64,000 nt of DNA, taken from the NCBI GenBank assembly GCA_963833655.1, contig CAWHYL010000005.1, forward strand, positions 124,001 to 188,000, read 5' to 3'. The notes below the pieces were generated by a model. That model worked only from the letters and a program-made list of their open reading frames with translations, was not told the origin of the DNA and made no database searches. The position numbers were made by a program, and so were the translations under genes. This stretch comes from 3-1-20CM-4-69-9 sp963833655. GTDB lineage: Bacteria; Actinomycetota; Thermoleophilia; Gaiellales; Gaiellaceae. Of the stretch, positions 30,085 to 38,490 are shown one piece after another (the stretch's first letter is position 1; each line of letters opens with the position of its first letter).

Positions 30085-32817
30085 ATGACGCCGCAGTTCC
30101 GGCTCCTCGGGCCGCTTACGGCCACCATCGACGGCGCCCCGGTGGAGATCGGCGGGGAGAAACGCCGGGCGCTCCTTGCCGCCTTGCTCCTCCACGCCGG
30201 CGAGGTCGTCCCGCGGGACGAGCTGATCGACGCGCTCTGGGGCGAGGAGCCGCCCGACACGGCGCGGAACACGCTCCAGGTGTACGTCTCGCAGCTGCGG
30301 AAGCTGCTGCCCGACGGCCTCCTCGAGACGAGCCCGAGCGGCTACCGCCTCGCGGTCGACGCCAGCGCTATCGACGTCTTCGAGTTCGAGAGCCTCGCGC
30401 AGGCCGGCAGATCCGCGCTCACGATCGGCGACGCGACCGGCGCGGCGGAGATGCTGCGCCGCGCGCTCGACCTCTGGCATGCGACTCCAGTCGACGTGCC
30501 CCAGCCCGACGCGCTGCGGCTGGACGAGCTCCGGTTGACGGTGCTCGAGGACCGCATCGACGCCGACCTCGCGCTCGGGCGGCACGCGCAGCTCGTCGGC
30601 GAGCTCGAAGGGCTCGTGGCGGAGCAGCCGCTGCGGGAGCGCGTCCGCGGCCAGCTGATGCTCGCGCTGTATCGCTCCGGCCGACAGGCCGACGCGCTGG
30701 CCGTCTACCAGCGCGCGCGCCGGACGCTCGTCGAGGAGCTCGGCATCGAGCCCGGCGACTCGCTGCGGAAGCTCGAGCGCGCGATCCTCGAGCACGACCC
30801 GTCGCTCAACGTCCATCCGGCTGCGACGGCGCGCCGGATCCCGACGCCGCCGACGCCGCTGCTCGGACGCGAGCGCGAGCTCGAAGCGCTCGCCGGCCTC
30901 GTCCGTCAGGACACGACGCGGCTGCTGACGCTGACCGGCATCGGCGGGATCGGCAAAACACGCCTCGCGCTCGAGCTCGTGCGGCGACTCGCGACCGAGT
31001 TCCAGCACGGCGCCTGCGTCGCAGCGCTCGCGACCGTCCGCGATCCGGGGCTCGTCACGCGCGCGATTCGCGAGGCGCTCGAGCTGCCCGAGACGACGAG
31101 CGACGCCGACGAGCAGCTCGCGGCGGCGCTGCAGGAGTCGGAGCTGCTGCTGCTCGTCGACAACTTCGAGCAGGTGCTCCCGGCAGCGCGAAACATCGCG
31201 CGCCTGCTCGACGCGGCGCCGAAGCTGAAGATCGTCGCGACGAGCCGCGCGCCCCTGCACATCGCCGCCGAGCGCGAATACGCGGTGCCGCCGCTCGCGG
31301 ACGACGAGGCGGCGGAGCTGTTCATCAGCCGCGCACAGGCCGCGAACGCGAACTTCGACCTCAGCGAGCAGAACGCCGCCGCCGTCGCCGAGCTCTGCAT
31401 GCGCCTCGAAGGGCTGCCGCTCGCGATCGAGCTCGCCGCCGCCCGGACGAAGCTCCTCTCGCCGTCGGCGCTGCTCGCGCGCTTGACGAATCGCTTGGCG
31501 CTGCTCACCGGCGGCCGGCGGGACGCGCCGCAACACCAGCAGACGCTGCGCATGACGCTCGATTGGAGCTACGACCTGCTCGAGCCCGGCGCACAGCGCC
31601 TGCTCGCACAGCTGAGCGTCTTCTCGGGCGGCTGGACGCTCGACGCGGCGGAGACGATCTGCGATGCAACGCTCGAGGATCTCGGCGGGCTCGTCGACGA
31701 GAGCCTCGTCCGCCGCCGCGGCGAACGCTTCTCGCTGCTCGCGATCGTGCGGGAGTACGCGCAGGAGCGGCTCGGCGACGACGAGGAGCTTCGGCGCCGC
31801 CATCTCGCGTACTTCGTCGCGCTCGCGGAGCGGGCGGAGCCCGAGCTGTCGCGCGGCGACCAGGCGACGTGGCTCGCCCGGATCGAGGACGAGGCGAACA
31901 ACCTCCGCGAGGCGCTCGCCTTCGCGCTCGAGCTGCGCGACGCCGAGTCGGCCTTGCGCCTCGTCGTCGGCATCCGCCGGTTCTGGCAGATCCACGGCTA
32001 CCTCGCCGAAGGCCGCGAGGCGCTCGAGGCGGCGCTGGCGCTCGCGGCGGACGACCCGTCGGAGCTCCGCTCGCAGGCCCTCAACATGGCCGGGATCCTC
32101 GCGGGCGAGCAGGGACAGTTCGACGCCGCGCGCACGGCCTTCGAGGCCGCGCTTGCCGACGCCCGCGCAGCCGACGCGACGCGCGCGATCTCCGTGACCC
32201 TCGTCAACCTCGGCAACCTCGCGTTCTTCGGCGGCGACCTCGACGCCGCGCGCGAGCTCTACAAGGAGAGCATCGAGCACTTCCGCTCGCTCGGCGACGC
32301 TCGCGGCGAGGCGCTCGCCAACGAGAACGTCGGGCTGATGGCGCTGACGGCCGGCGATGTTCCCGAGGCCGTGACGTGGCTCACGGCAGCCGTCGAGCTC
32401 GCGCGCTCCGGCGGCGACGACCGCGAGATCGGAGCGGCCAGCCGGTCACTCGCGGCGGCGCTGATCGAGCTGGGCAGAGTCGACGAGGCGAAGCTGCTGC
32501 TCGAGGAAAGCCTCCGGCTCGCCCACGACCTGGGCGAGCAGCACGGGATCGCCGTCTCGCTCGAGACGTTCGCCGGCCTGGCGGCGACGCGGGGCGACCC
32601 GGAGCAGGCAGCGAGGCTGTTCGGCGCGAGCGACGCCGTGCGCAGCGCCATCGGCGCCCAGCGGCAGCCCGACCACCAGATCCTCTACGAGCGCTGGCTG
32701 GCACGCACGCTCGCCCGGCTCGATACGAAGGCGTACTCGAACCTGTACGAGGACGGCCGCGTTCTCAGCGCCGAAGAGGCCTCCGCAGTGGCGGTTGGAA
32801 TGCCCCTCGCAGGGTAG
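30085..32817 (+). CDS. AfsR/SARP-like regulator with NB-ARC and TPR domains
   Basis: A 910-residue transcription activator. Residues 1-95 form an OmpR-like winged helix (FRLLGPLTATIDGAPVEIGGEKRRALLAALLL, then NTLQVYVSQLRKLL); 100-245 the bacterial transcriptional activation domain (FESLAQAGRSAL ... YRSGRQADALAVYQRARRTL); 260-600 an NB-ARC ATPase (Walker A LTGIGGIGKTRLAL at about 286, LLLLVDNFEQVL as Walker B, GLPLAIELAAAR); 640-910 TPR repeats. Such STAND regulators switch on secondary metabolism or exporters on ligand binding. The adjacent divergent MFS gene is a plausible target. No biosynthetic cluster is visible here. Confidence 0.92.
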   Translation: MTPQFRLLGPLTATIDGAPVEIGGEKRRALLAALLLHAGEVVPRDELIDALWGEEPPDTARNTLQVYVSQLRKLLPDGLLETSPSGYRLAVDASAIDVFEFESLAQAGRSALTIGDATGAAEMLRRALDLWHATPVDVPQPDALRLDELRLTVLEDRIDADLALGRHAQLVGELEGLVAEQPLRERVRGQLMLALYRSGRQADALAVYQRARRTLVEELGIEPGDSLRKLERAILEHDPSLNVHPAATARRIPTPPTPLLGRERELEALAGLVRQDTTRLLTLTGIGGIGKTRLALELVRRLATEFQHGACVAALATVRDPGLVTRAIREALELPETTSDADEQLAAALQESELLLLVDNFEQVLPAARNIARLLDAAPKLKIVATSRAPLHIAAEREYAVPPLADDEAAELFISRAQAANANFDLSEQNAAAVAELCMRLEGLPLAIELAAARTKLLSPSALLARLTNRLALLTGGRRDAPQHQQTLRMTLDWSYDLLEPGAQRLLAQLSVFSGGWTLDAAETICDATLEDLGGLVDESLVRRRGERFSLLAIVREYAQERLGDDEELRRRHLAYFVALAERAEPELSRGDQATWLARIEDEANNLREALAFALELRDAESALRLVVGIRRFWQIHGYLAEGREALEAALALAADDPSELRSQALNMAGILAGEQGQFDAARTAFEAALADARAADATRAISVTLVNLGNLAFFGGDLDAARELYKESIEHFRSLGDARGEALANENVGLMALTAGDVPEAVTWLTAAVELARSGGDDREIGAASRSLAAALIELGRVDEAKLLLEESLRLAHDLGEQHGIAVSLETFAGLAATRGDPEQAARLFGASDAVRSAIGAQRQPDHQILYERWLARTLARLDTKAYSNLYEDGRVLSAEEASAVAVGMPLAG
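32793..32817 (+). promoter_or_regulatory. SigB-like promoter for the SRPBCC gene
   Basis: GGTTGG-N13-GGGTAG, one mismatch from the GTTTGG form at 42530, ending 33 bases before the ATG of the SRPBCC gene. It overlaps the stop codon of the AfsR-like gene, so the next gene could have its own stress promoter. Confidence 0.45.
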
Positions 32818-32849
32818 GGTCAAAGAAACCCGACCTAGGGGGTCAAAGC

Positions 32850-33668
32850 ATGTTCCGAAAGAGCAAAACGTCCGAGATGAGCGGGTTCGCCTCCTCGCTC
32901 GCCAAGGACAAGAAGTTCCGCAAAGAGCTGCTTTCCGCGGTCAACCACGCGACGATCGCGCAGCGCCGCGCGAAGCGGAAAATGGGCTTCCTCGCCGTCG
33001 CGCGCGGCATGAGCCGCGACCAGAAGCTGCGGCGCGAGGTGAAGAAGATGATCGACAGCCTCGACGGCGCGTGGTCGCGGGTGGAGAAGAAGCGCAGCCA
33101 CAAGGTGCGCAACACGCTGCTCGTGCTGGGCGGCGTCAGCGGCGCCGCGGCCGTCGCGGTGAAGACCCGCGTGCACGAGAAGGTGCCGATCGGCGGGACC
33201 GCGCCACGCACGCTGGAGGCGTCCAAAGAGGTGAACGTCCCGGTCTCGGTCGCGTACAACCAGTGGACGCAGTTCGAGGACTTTCCCCTCTTCATGGAGG
33301 GCGTCGAGCATGTGCAGCAGCTCGACGACACGCGCCTGCACTGGGTCGCGAACATCGCGGGCAGGAAAGCGGAATGGGACGCCAAGATCCTCGAGCAGCA
33401 TCCCGACCGGCAGATCTCATGGATCAGCGAGGACGGCAAGAAGACACGTGGCACCGTAATCTTCCAGCCGCGTGCCGAAGACAAGACGCTCGTCCGCCTG
33501 TCGATGAGCTATCAGGCGGAGGGCCCGGCCGAGCAGCTCGGCTCGGCGGCGGGGCTCGACCTGCGCCGCGTGCAGGGCGACCTCGACCGGTTCAAGGAGC
33601 TGATCGAGGCGCGCGGCAACGAGAGCGGCGCCTGGCGCGGCGAGGTCGAGGCCGGACAGAAGCAGTAG
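32850..33668 (+). CDS. SRPBCC (polyketide cyclase/COQ10-like) protein with N-terminal extension
   Basis: A 272-residue protein. The N-terminal 115 residues are basic and helical with a short hydrophobic stretch (NTLLVLGGVSGAAAVAV, about 88-104); the C-terminal 150 form an SRPBCC/START-like hydrophobic cavity (SKEVNVPVSVAYNQWTQFEDFPLFMEGVEHVQQLDDTRLHWVANIAGRKAEWDAKI). Relatives annotated as cyclase/dehydrase are often stress-induced and bind lipids. An AGGGGG site precedes the ATG. A SigB-like motif lies just upstream. Confidence 0.82.
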   Translation: MFRKSKTSEMSGFASSLAKDKKFRKELLSAVNHATIAQRRAKRKMGFLAVARGMSRDQKLRREVKKMIDSLDGAWSRVEKKRSHKVRNTLLVLGGVSGAAAVAVKTRVHEKVPIGGTAPRTLEASKEVNVPVSVAYNQWTQFEDFPLFMEGVEHVQQLDDTRLHWVANIAGRKAEWDAKILEQHPDRQISWISEDGKKTRGTVIFQPRAEDKTLVRLSMSYQAEGPAEQLGSAAGLDLRRVQGDLDRFKELIEARGNESGAWRGEVEAGQKQ

Positions 33669-33675
33669 CCGGGTG

Positions 33676-34431
33676 CTATGGGCGGCGCGCGATCCCGCGT
33701 GCCGCCCAGGCGCGGCTCTCGAGCTCGACCGGCTCGCCGAGGTGGTCGCGCAAGCGTCCCTCGAGCGCCTGCTGCTCCGCCGGCTCGAGTCGCTGATAGT
33801 GAGCGCCGGCGGGCCCGACGCCGAGCGTGAACGGCAGCCACCACTCCTCGAACGTCGGATGTGCGACGCGAACCGGTAGTGCCGTCTCCTCGACGTCCGT
33901 CAGCCCCGCCTGCGCAAACAGCTCCGGCAGCTGGCCCTCACCGGCGCCGGCGCGGCGCTCGTCTTCGACGGTCGGGTCGAGCTCCTTCGCCGCCACCCAG
34001 AACGGCGTGATCGGTGCGCGGTTGCCGGCGATGTCCCACACGCACGCCGCCAGGACGCCGCCGTTCCGCGTCACGCGCGCCATCTCCGAAAGGCCGTGAA
34101 CGGGGTCCTGCATGAAGTGGACGACGAGCTGTGCCAGCACCGCGTCGAAGCTGGCGTCAGCGTAGGGCAGCTCTTCGGCGCTCGCCTGCTGCACGTCGAC
34201 GTCCGGGTACCGCTCGCCCGCAGCGGCCACGAACTTCGCCGATGGGTCGACAGCGGACACGACTGCTCCGCGCTGCAACAGCTCGCCGGTCAGCGCCCCC
34301 GGGCCGCAGCCGACGTCGAGCACGTGGTCGCCGGCCGCAATGCCGCCGAAGTCGGCGAACTGCGGCGACAGCTGGACCGAGTAGCGGCCCATGAAGCGGT
34401 CGTACGCGTCAGCGGCGACGTCGAACGCCAT
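33676..34431 (-). CDS. Class I SAM-dependent methyltransferase
   Basis: A 251-residue Methyltransf_11-type enzyme. Motif I is HVLDVGCGPGALTGELL (about 36-52), motif II SAVDPSAKFVAAA, motif III LPYADASFDAVLAQLVVHFM, and post-motif EMARVTRNGGVLAACVWD. The C-terminal part has an arm typical of small-molecule methyltransferases. Substrate is unknown. It stands alone, convergent with the SRPBCC gene, with a palindromic element 19 bases upstream of its start. Confidence 0.85.
   Translation of the reverse strand: MAFDVAADAYDRFMGRYSVQLSPQFADFGGIAAGDHVLDVGCGPGALTGELLQRGAVVSAVDPSAKFVAAAGERYPDVDVQQASAEELPYADASFDAVLAQLVVHFMQDPVHGLSEMARVTRNGGVLAACVWDIAGNRAPITPFWVAAKELDPTVEDERRAGAGEGQLPELFAQAGLTDVEETALPVRVAHPTFEEWWLPFTLGVGPAGAHYQRLEPAEQQALEGRLRDHLGEPVELESRAWAARGIARRP
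33680..33707. terminator. Hairpin after the SRPBCC gene
   Basis: GGGCGGCGCGCG and CGCGTGCCGCCC pair (one G-T) with a 4-base loop, 11 bases after the SRPBCC stop and overlapping the 3' end of the convergent methyltransferase. Likely a bidirectional terminator without a T-run. Confidence 0.5.
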
Positions 34432-34830
34432 GCGCGAAACCTAAAGGCTGGGGTCTGACCCCGTCGGATCAGACCCCGGCTTGGGATGAACTCCTCCACG
34501 CTGCCGTGAGACGCGGCGCGCCTCGCGGCGGATTGCGCGTTGGACCTCGGCTATCCGTTCACGCGAGCGCTCGCGGTCACGGACCACGCCGTGAGATCGG
34601 TAGTGCTCGGACACGAGTCCTGCCTTTCGGGAGCACGATGCTCCTTTCTGTCGTGGAACCTGAAGCGGTGCGAGTGGCCCAGCGGCCTACGCGCAGCTGT
34701 TTACGCGGGTACCGGGAGACCACATCGCAATGAGCGGAAACGGTTCGTTCAACGTGGCCTCCTTTCCCTCGGGCGTGACAGAAGCCGATCAGTTTGGCGA
34801 CACGGGTCCGCGGTGTCAAGATGAATTTCG
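34432..34830. other. Long intergenic region without a supported gene
   Basis: About 400 bases between divergent genes. Near its left end are the palindromes at 34450-34477. The rest has small ORFs with unconvincing composition. A tRNA-like look around 34670-34735 does not survive checking of the stems. Promoters for the methyltransferase and serine hydrolase must lie here but I cannot place them. Confidence 0.6.
34450..34477. repeat. GGGGTC-T-GACCCC palindrome with inverted partial copy
   Basis: GGGGTCTGACCCC (34450-34462) is a perfect dyad; its left nine bases GGGGTCTGA also pair with TCAGACCCC (34469-34477). Either hairpin can form. It belongs to the same style as the palindrome cluster at 2989. 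Confidence 0.65.
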
Positions 34831-35907
34831 GTGCGGGCAGCTGTCGTCGCATTGGTCGCGGTCCTCGCCCTGGGGGTCGGCAGTGCGCCGGCTGCGAAGC
34901 CCAAGCGCGCGAACCTCGGCAGCATCGCGCGGGAGCTCGTGAAGTCCGGCGCGCCGGGCGCGATCGTCTACGTGCGGACGCCGACGGCGACGCGCGCCGG
35001 CGTCGCCGGCTACGCCGATCGCGGCGCACACGTGTCGATGCGTGCCGCAGATCGCTATCGCATCGCCAGCGTGACGAAGGCGTTCGTCTCCGTCGTGATC
35101 CTGCAGCTCGAAGCCGAGGGCAAGCTCGATGTCGACGACGCGGTCGAGAAGTACCTGCCGCACGTCGTGCCGAACGGTTCCGCAATCACATTGCGCGAGC
35201 TGATGAGCCACACGAGCGGCCTGTTCAACTACACGGACGACGACGCGTTCGTGAACGATCCCTTCACGAGCTTCGCCCGAGCGTGGACACCGCAACAGCT
35301 CTTGGCCGTTGCGTTCGCGCATCCGGCGACCTTCGCGCCCGGCACGAGCTGGAGCTACTCGAACACGAACTACATCGTCCTCGGGCTCGTCGTCGAGGCC
35401 GTCACGGGTGAGCCGCTCGGCCAGGTGTTGCAGGAGCGGATCTTCACGCCGCTCGGGCTGACATCGACGTCGTTCCCGCTCGCGATCAGCCTCGCGCCGG
35501 ACTTCGTGCACGGCTACATCAAGGTGCCGGGCACTCCGTTGATCGACATCTCTCCGGGGCTCGACCCGACCTGGGGCTGGGCGGCAGGGGCGATCGTCTC
35601 GAACGCCCGCGACGTGACGGCGTTCTATCGCGGGCTCTTCACCGGCAAGCTGCTACCGGCTCCACAGCTCGACGAGCTGGAGTCGCCGACGGCGACATCG
35701 GGGACGTATGCCCTGGGCATCGTCAATACGTTCCCCGCCTGTGGGCGTGCGTTCACCCATAACGGCGACTTCCTCGGCTGGCGCAACATCGTCTACTCGA
35801 CTGCCAACGGACGGCGGCAGGCCGTCGTGATGGTGAACGTGAACGACGCGTTCGTCGACTGGGACCGGCTCGACGCGGTCGCGCAGAAAGCGCTCTGCCG
35901 GGGTTGA
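34831..35907 (+). CDS. Exported serine hydrolase (class C beta-lactamase/DD-peptidase fold)
   Basis: A 358-residue exported protein with signal peptide (AAVVALVAVLALGVGSAPA). The penicillin-binding fold motifs are present: SxxK as S80-VT-K83, YSN at 176-178, and HNG in the C-terminal part, with SHTSGLFNY typical of the family. Members include D,D-carboxypeptidases, esterases and beta-lactamase-like proteins; the function cannot be chosen from sequence. The GTG start is followed by the signal sequence. A short hairpin begins at its stop codon. Confidence 0.85.
   Translation: MRAAVVALVAVLALGVGSAPAAKPKRANLGSIARELVKSGAPGAIVYVRTPTATRAGVAGYADRGAHVSMRAADRYRIASVTKAFVSVVILQLEAEGKLDVDDAVEKYLPHVVPNGSAITLRELMSHTSGLFNYTDDDAFVNDPFTSFARAWTPQQLLAVAFAHPATFAPGTSWSYSNTNYIVLGLVVEAVTGEPLGQVLQERIFTPLGLTSTSFPLAISLAPDFVHGYIKVPGTPLIDISPGLDPTWGWAAGAIVSNARDVTAFYRGLFTGKLLPAPQLDELESPTATSGTYALGIVNTFPACGRAFTHNGDFLGWRNIVYSTANGRRQAVVMVNVNDAFVDWDRLDAVAQKALCRG
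35524..35534. repeat. Short palindrome GTGCC-G-GGCAC in the serine hydrolase
   Basis: A member of the GTGCCNGGCAC family, encoding V-P-G-T in a surface-loop-like position of the hydrolase. Confidence 0.5.
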
Positions 35908-35916
35908 CAAACCCCG
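35899..35916 (+). terminator. Short hairpin at the serine hydrolase stop
   Basis: CGGGGTT and AACCCCG pair (7 bp) around GACA, with the TGA stop partly in the loop. No T-run follows. A weak terminator candidate. Confidence 0.4.
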
Positions 35917-35952
35917 CGCATCGACGACGATGCGAGCGGGGATTCGAGGGGT

Positions 35953-36243
35953 ATGGCTTTCACGCTGACGCTGACGCTGGGCGCGGCTCTGGTCGCCGTC
36001 TGGCTCGACGACCGCTTTCCGGCGGCGCGGCCGAAGACGGCTGCACAGGGCTTCGTGCACGCGGCAATCGGCATCTTCGCCATGTTCGGCGCCGCGGGGC
36101 TGCTGCAGCTCGTCTACGGCATCCCAGACGGGGCGTTCATGGCGCTCGTCCTCGGCGTCTTCGGGCCGGCGCTCGTCTACGCGCTCCTCGCCGGGCTCTG
36201 GATGCTGCGGGCGCTTGCGAACCTGACGTACGCGCGCCGTTAG
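35953..36243 (+). CDS. Small membrane protein
   Basis: A 96-residue hydrophobic protein with three predicted transmembrane helices (residues about 1-18, 36-55 and 61-88) and a charged loop WLDDRFPAARPKTAAQ. It follows the serine hydrolase by 45 bases and its end overlaps the convergent flavoenzyme by 4 bases. No family is recognised. Confidence 0.65.
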   Translation: MAFTLTLTLGAALVAVWLDDRFPAARPKTAAQGFVHAAIGIFAMFGAAGLLQLVYGIPDGAFMALVLGVFGPALVYALLAGLWMLRALANLTYARR

Positions 36244-37649
36244 TCCGGCGAGATGTTCTGGTTCCTCCGGAAGAAGTTGTCCGGATCCCACTGCCGCTTG
36301 AGCGCCTTCAGCCGGTCCGCCTTCTCCGGGCCGTAGGCGGCGCGGATGCGCGCCTCGCTCTCCTCGCCGTCGGACATGAAGTTGACGTAGACCGACGACT
36401 GCCACTTCTCCAGCGCGGCGTAGAAGTCGCGCACCCACTGGCGCTCTTCGTCGAAGCCGTCGACGTTCTCCGTGCAGCAGCCGATGTTGTAGGTGATGGC
36501 GGCGCTGCGGCCGCCGTACGCGCTGTCGGCGTCGCTGTGGTGTGAGATCGCGCCGCCCATCTGCCAGATGGGGAACGACGTCAGCGGCGACTTGATCCTC
36601 GACGCGTAGTCGACGGTGATGTCGATCATGTCGTCCGTCAGCTCGGGCGCGTCGAAGCCGCGGAAGTAGTACCAGCGGTGCGGCACGAAGCTCGGGTCGA
36701 ACATCGACTGGTGTGCGAGGTACGGCTTCCGCACGCAGACGTCCGCGACGACGTTCCCGAACTCGCGCATCGGCTTGACGACCTTCTCGCCCGCGTCGAG
36801 GTCGCCGATCCAGCACGGGATCACCATCACGACGGGGCGGCCGTGCAGCTCTTCGGGCACGAACGGTAGCGGCGGCGCCTTCCGATGGATCACGATCGAC
36901 ATCAGCTCGTCGGGGGCGTCGGCGATCCACTCGCGCCAGAACCGGAGCACCTCGGGTGAGTCCTCCATCGTCCAGAAGATCGGGCCGGCGAGGATGGTCG
37001 GCCCGACCGGGACGAGCTCGAACTCGAACTCCGTGACGATGCCGAAGTTGGAGCCGGCACCGCGCATCCCCCAGAACAGCTCGGGGTTCTCCTCGGCGCT
37101 CGCCTTCACGAGTTCGCCGTCGGCGGTCACGACGTCGACGGCGCGCAGCCTGTCGATCGAGAGGCCGTGCTTGCGCTGGATCCAGCCGATGCCACCTCCG
37201 AGCGTGAGCCCCGCGACGCCGGTGTGCGTCACGATCCCGGACGGCGCCGCCAGACCGAAGGCCTGCGTCTCCTTGTCGAGCTCGCCGAGGAGGACGCCCG
37301 CCTGCACGCGCGCCGTCCTCGCGTCCGGATCGACGCGCACGCCCTTCATCGCGCCGAGGTCGATCACGAACGCGTCGTCGGCGACGCTGAGACCGGGGAA
37401 GCTGTGCCCGCCGCTGCGCACCGTCGTCGGCAGGCCGTGCCTGCGCGCGAACCTGACGGCCGCGATCACGTCGGCGACGCCCGCGCAGCGAGCGATCAGC
37501 GCGGGCCGGCGGTCGATCGAGCCGTTCCAGATCTTCCGCACCTCGTCGTAGCCCGGATCGTCGCGGCCGAGGATCGTTCCCCTCAGCCCTGCGGAGAGCT
37601 CCGCGACGGCGCCTTCGTCCAGCGTGAGTCCTTCGGCGATAGCAGTCAT
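36240..37649 (-). CDS. Berberine-bridge-type FAD-linked oxidoreductase
   Basis: A 469-residue flavoenzyme of the BBE/PCMH family. The FAD domain shows VRSGGHSFPG, where His82 fits the 8-alpha-histidyl FAD link, and GVAGLTLGGGIGWIQRKHGLSIDRL. The second, cysteinyl link of plant BBEs is not present at the HTGVAG position, so attachment is probably through His only. The C-terminal BBE motif YVNFMSDGE ... WDPDNFFRRNQNI is intact. Bacterial members oxidise sugars, oligosaccharides or secondary metabolites. It is a single gene, convergent with the small membrane protein. Confidence 0.9.
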   Translation of the reverse strand: MTAIAEGLTLDEGAVAELSAGLRGTILGRDDPGYDEVRKIWNGSIDRRPALIARCAGVADVIAAVRFARRHGLPTTVRSGGHSFPGLSVADDAFVIDLGAMKGVRVDPDARTARVQAGVLLGELDKETQAFGLAAPSGIVTHTGVAGLTLGGGIGWIQRKHGLSIDRLRAVDVVTADGELVKASAEENPELFWGMRGAGSNFGIVTEFEFELVPVGPTILAGPIFWTMEDSPEVLRFWREWIADAPDELMSIVIHRKAPPLPFVPEELHGRPVVMVIPCWIGDLDAGEKVVKPMREFGNVVADVCVRKPYLAHQSMFDPSFVPHRWYYFRGFDAPELTDDMIDITVDYASRIKSPLTSFPIWQMGGAISHHSDADSAYGGRSAAITYNIGCCTENVDGFDEERQWVRDFYAALEKWQSSVYVNFMSDGEESEARIRAAYGPEKADRLKALKRQWDPDNFFRRNQNISPD

Positions 37650-37695
37650 GGCCTCAGTTTCTCACTCGACGACGATGTCGCGCCGTTTCTTCCGT

Positions 37696-37721
37696 GTTTG
37701 GCAGCCCATATTCGTGGGAAC
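37696..37721 (+). promoter_or_regulatory. SigB-like promoter for the gene at 37761
   Basis: GTTTGG-N14-GGGAAC, matching the GTTT-N13/15-GGGWA form of actinobacterial SigB/SigF promoters. The -10 part lies 39 bases before the GTG start, with a GGAGG ribosome site in between. Confidence 0.6.
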
Positions 37722-37760
37722 CCGTGCACAGACTCAATCTCTTTCACGGAGGTTTTAGGG

Positions 37761-38177
37761 GTGGACAACATTCATCGATTTACGGGTACTGTCATCGATC
37801 TCGCGGAACGCCTGTCGAATGTCGCGGATGCAGCGGCCGGAAAGCCGACGAAAGGCAGAGATGGAAGTGGCAGTTCGGGGACGCTTTGGGTCCTCCTTCC
37901 GGCGGCAGGTGCAGGACTCTACGCACTCGCCAAAAGCGACTTCGTTACGCGCCAGGCCAAGGAGGTCGTGGACGAGGCCAAGACGCGCGCCGCCGATCTA
38001 CCGAATGACCTGATGAAGCGGGTCAGTCAGACAGGGAGCTCGCAGCGGTCGACGCCGTCACAGCGCACCTCGACCAGCGCGGGAACGCGAAGCCGAGCCC
38101 AACGCAACGGCAGTCAGCGGAGCACGAGACCGCGACGGCGCCGGACGAGCTCGAGTCGCAACAGCAAGTCTGGCTGA
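37761..38177 (+). CDS. Hypothetical stress-type protein with basic Ser/Arg tail
   Basis: A 138-residue protein: an amphipathic N terminus (VDNIHRFTGTVIDLAERLSN), a short hydrophobic helix (TLWVLLPAAGAGLYALA, about 42-58), a charged helix (TRQAKEVVDEAKTRAADLP) and a 50-residue tail of Ser, Thr, Arg and Gln ending RRRRTSSSRNSKSG. The tail could bind nucleic acid or the membrane. GGAGG lies 8 bases before the GTG. It has its own SigB-like promoter and a following hairpin, so it is a one-gene unit. No family is recognised. Confidence 0.7.
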   Translation: MDNIHRFTGTVIDLAERLSNVADAAAGKPTKGRDGSGSSGTLWVLLPAAGAGLYALAKSDFVTRQAKEVVDEAKTRAADLPNDLMKRVSQTGSSQRSTPSQRTSTSAGTRSRAQRNGSQRSTRPRRRRTSSSRNSKSG

Positions 38178-38190
38178 CTGCACGGCCCGG

Positions 38191-38230
38191 GAGCGCCAAA
38201 ATCCAAAGCATCGCCGCCTTTGGCGCTCCG
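38191..38230 (+). terminator. Stem-loop after the gene at 37761
   Basis: Perfect 11-bp repeat GGAGCGCCAAA / TTTGGCGCTCC with an 18-base loop, 13 bases after the stop. A T-run is lacking. It probably ends the single-gene transcript. Confidence 0.55.
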
Positions 38231-38410
38231 CGCGCAGGTTGGTGATATCGACGTTTCGGCCGGTGTCTTCGCAGACACGCCGCGTGTCCAGCCGCCGACC
38301 CGCAGGTCGAAAACGCGCGTGAAGGTCCGCCGCGGAAATCTCGACCGGATCGTGCATCGCGCGGCGGGGGCGAGGAAGCGACCGACCGCGTGACGGCGGC
38401 GCCCCCTGCG

Positions 38411-38435
38411 GTTTGCCGCGGGTGCGGACGGGAAC
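38411..38435 (+). promoter_or_regulatory. SigB-like promoter for the coiled-coil operon
   Basis: GTTTGC-N13-GGGAAC, 55 bases before the GTG at 38491. The same motif as at 37696 with one base shorter spacer. It would drive the three-gene operon 38491-39862. Confidence 0.55.
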
Positions 38436-38490
38436 CGATGGGGACCGTACGCACATTCCTTTCCATCTCGTCAAGAAGGGGCTGATCTCG

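Larger units (their letters stand above)
38178..38490. other. Intergenic region with hairpin and promoter, no gene
   Basis: About 313 bases holding the hairpin at 38191-38230 and the SigB-like promoter at 38411-38435. Between them no ORF has convincing composition or a ribosome site. Confidence 0.6.

Noticed and set aside
29800..32280. 826-residue minus-strand ORF
   Set aside because: Antisense to the AfsR-like gene; its protein is Arg/Glu-rich low complexity with no domains, a high-GC shadow.
34660..34740. tRNA-like stretch (GAGTGGCCCAGCGGCC with TGCGA...TCGCA ends)
   Set aside because: The acceptor pairing is only 5 bp and no T-arm or anticodon arm of normal size can be drawn.
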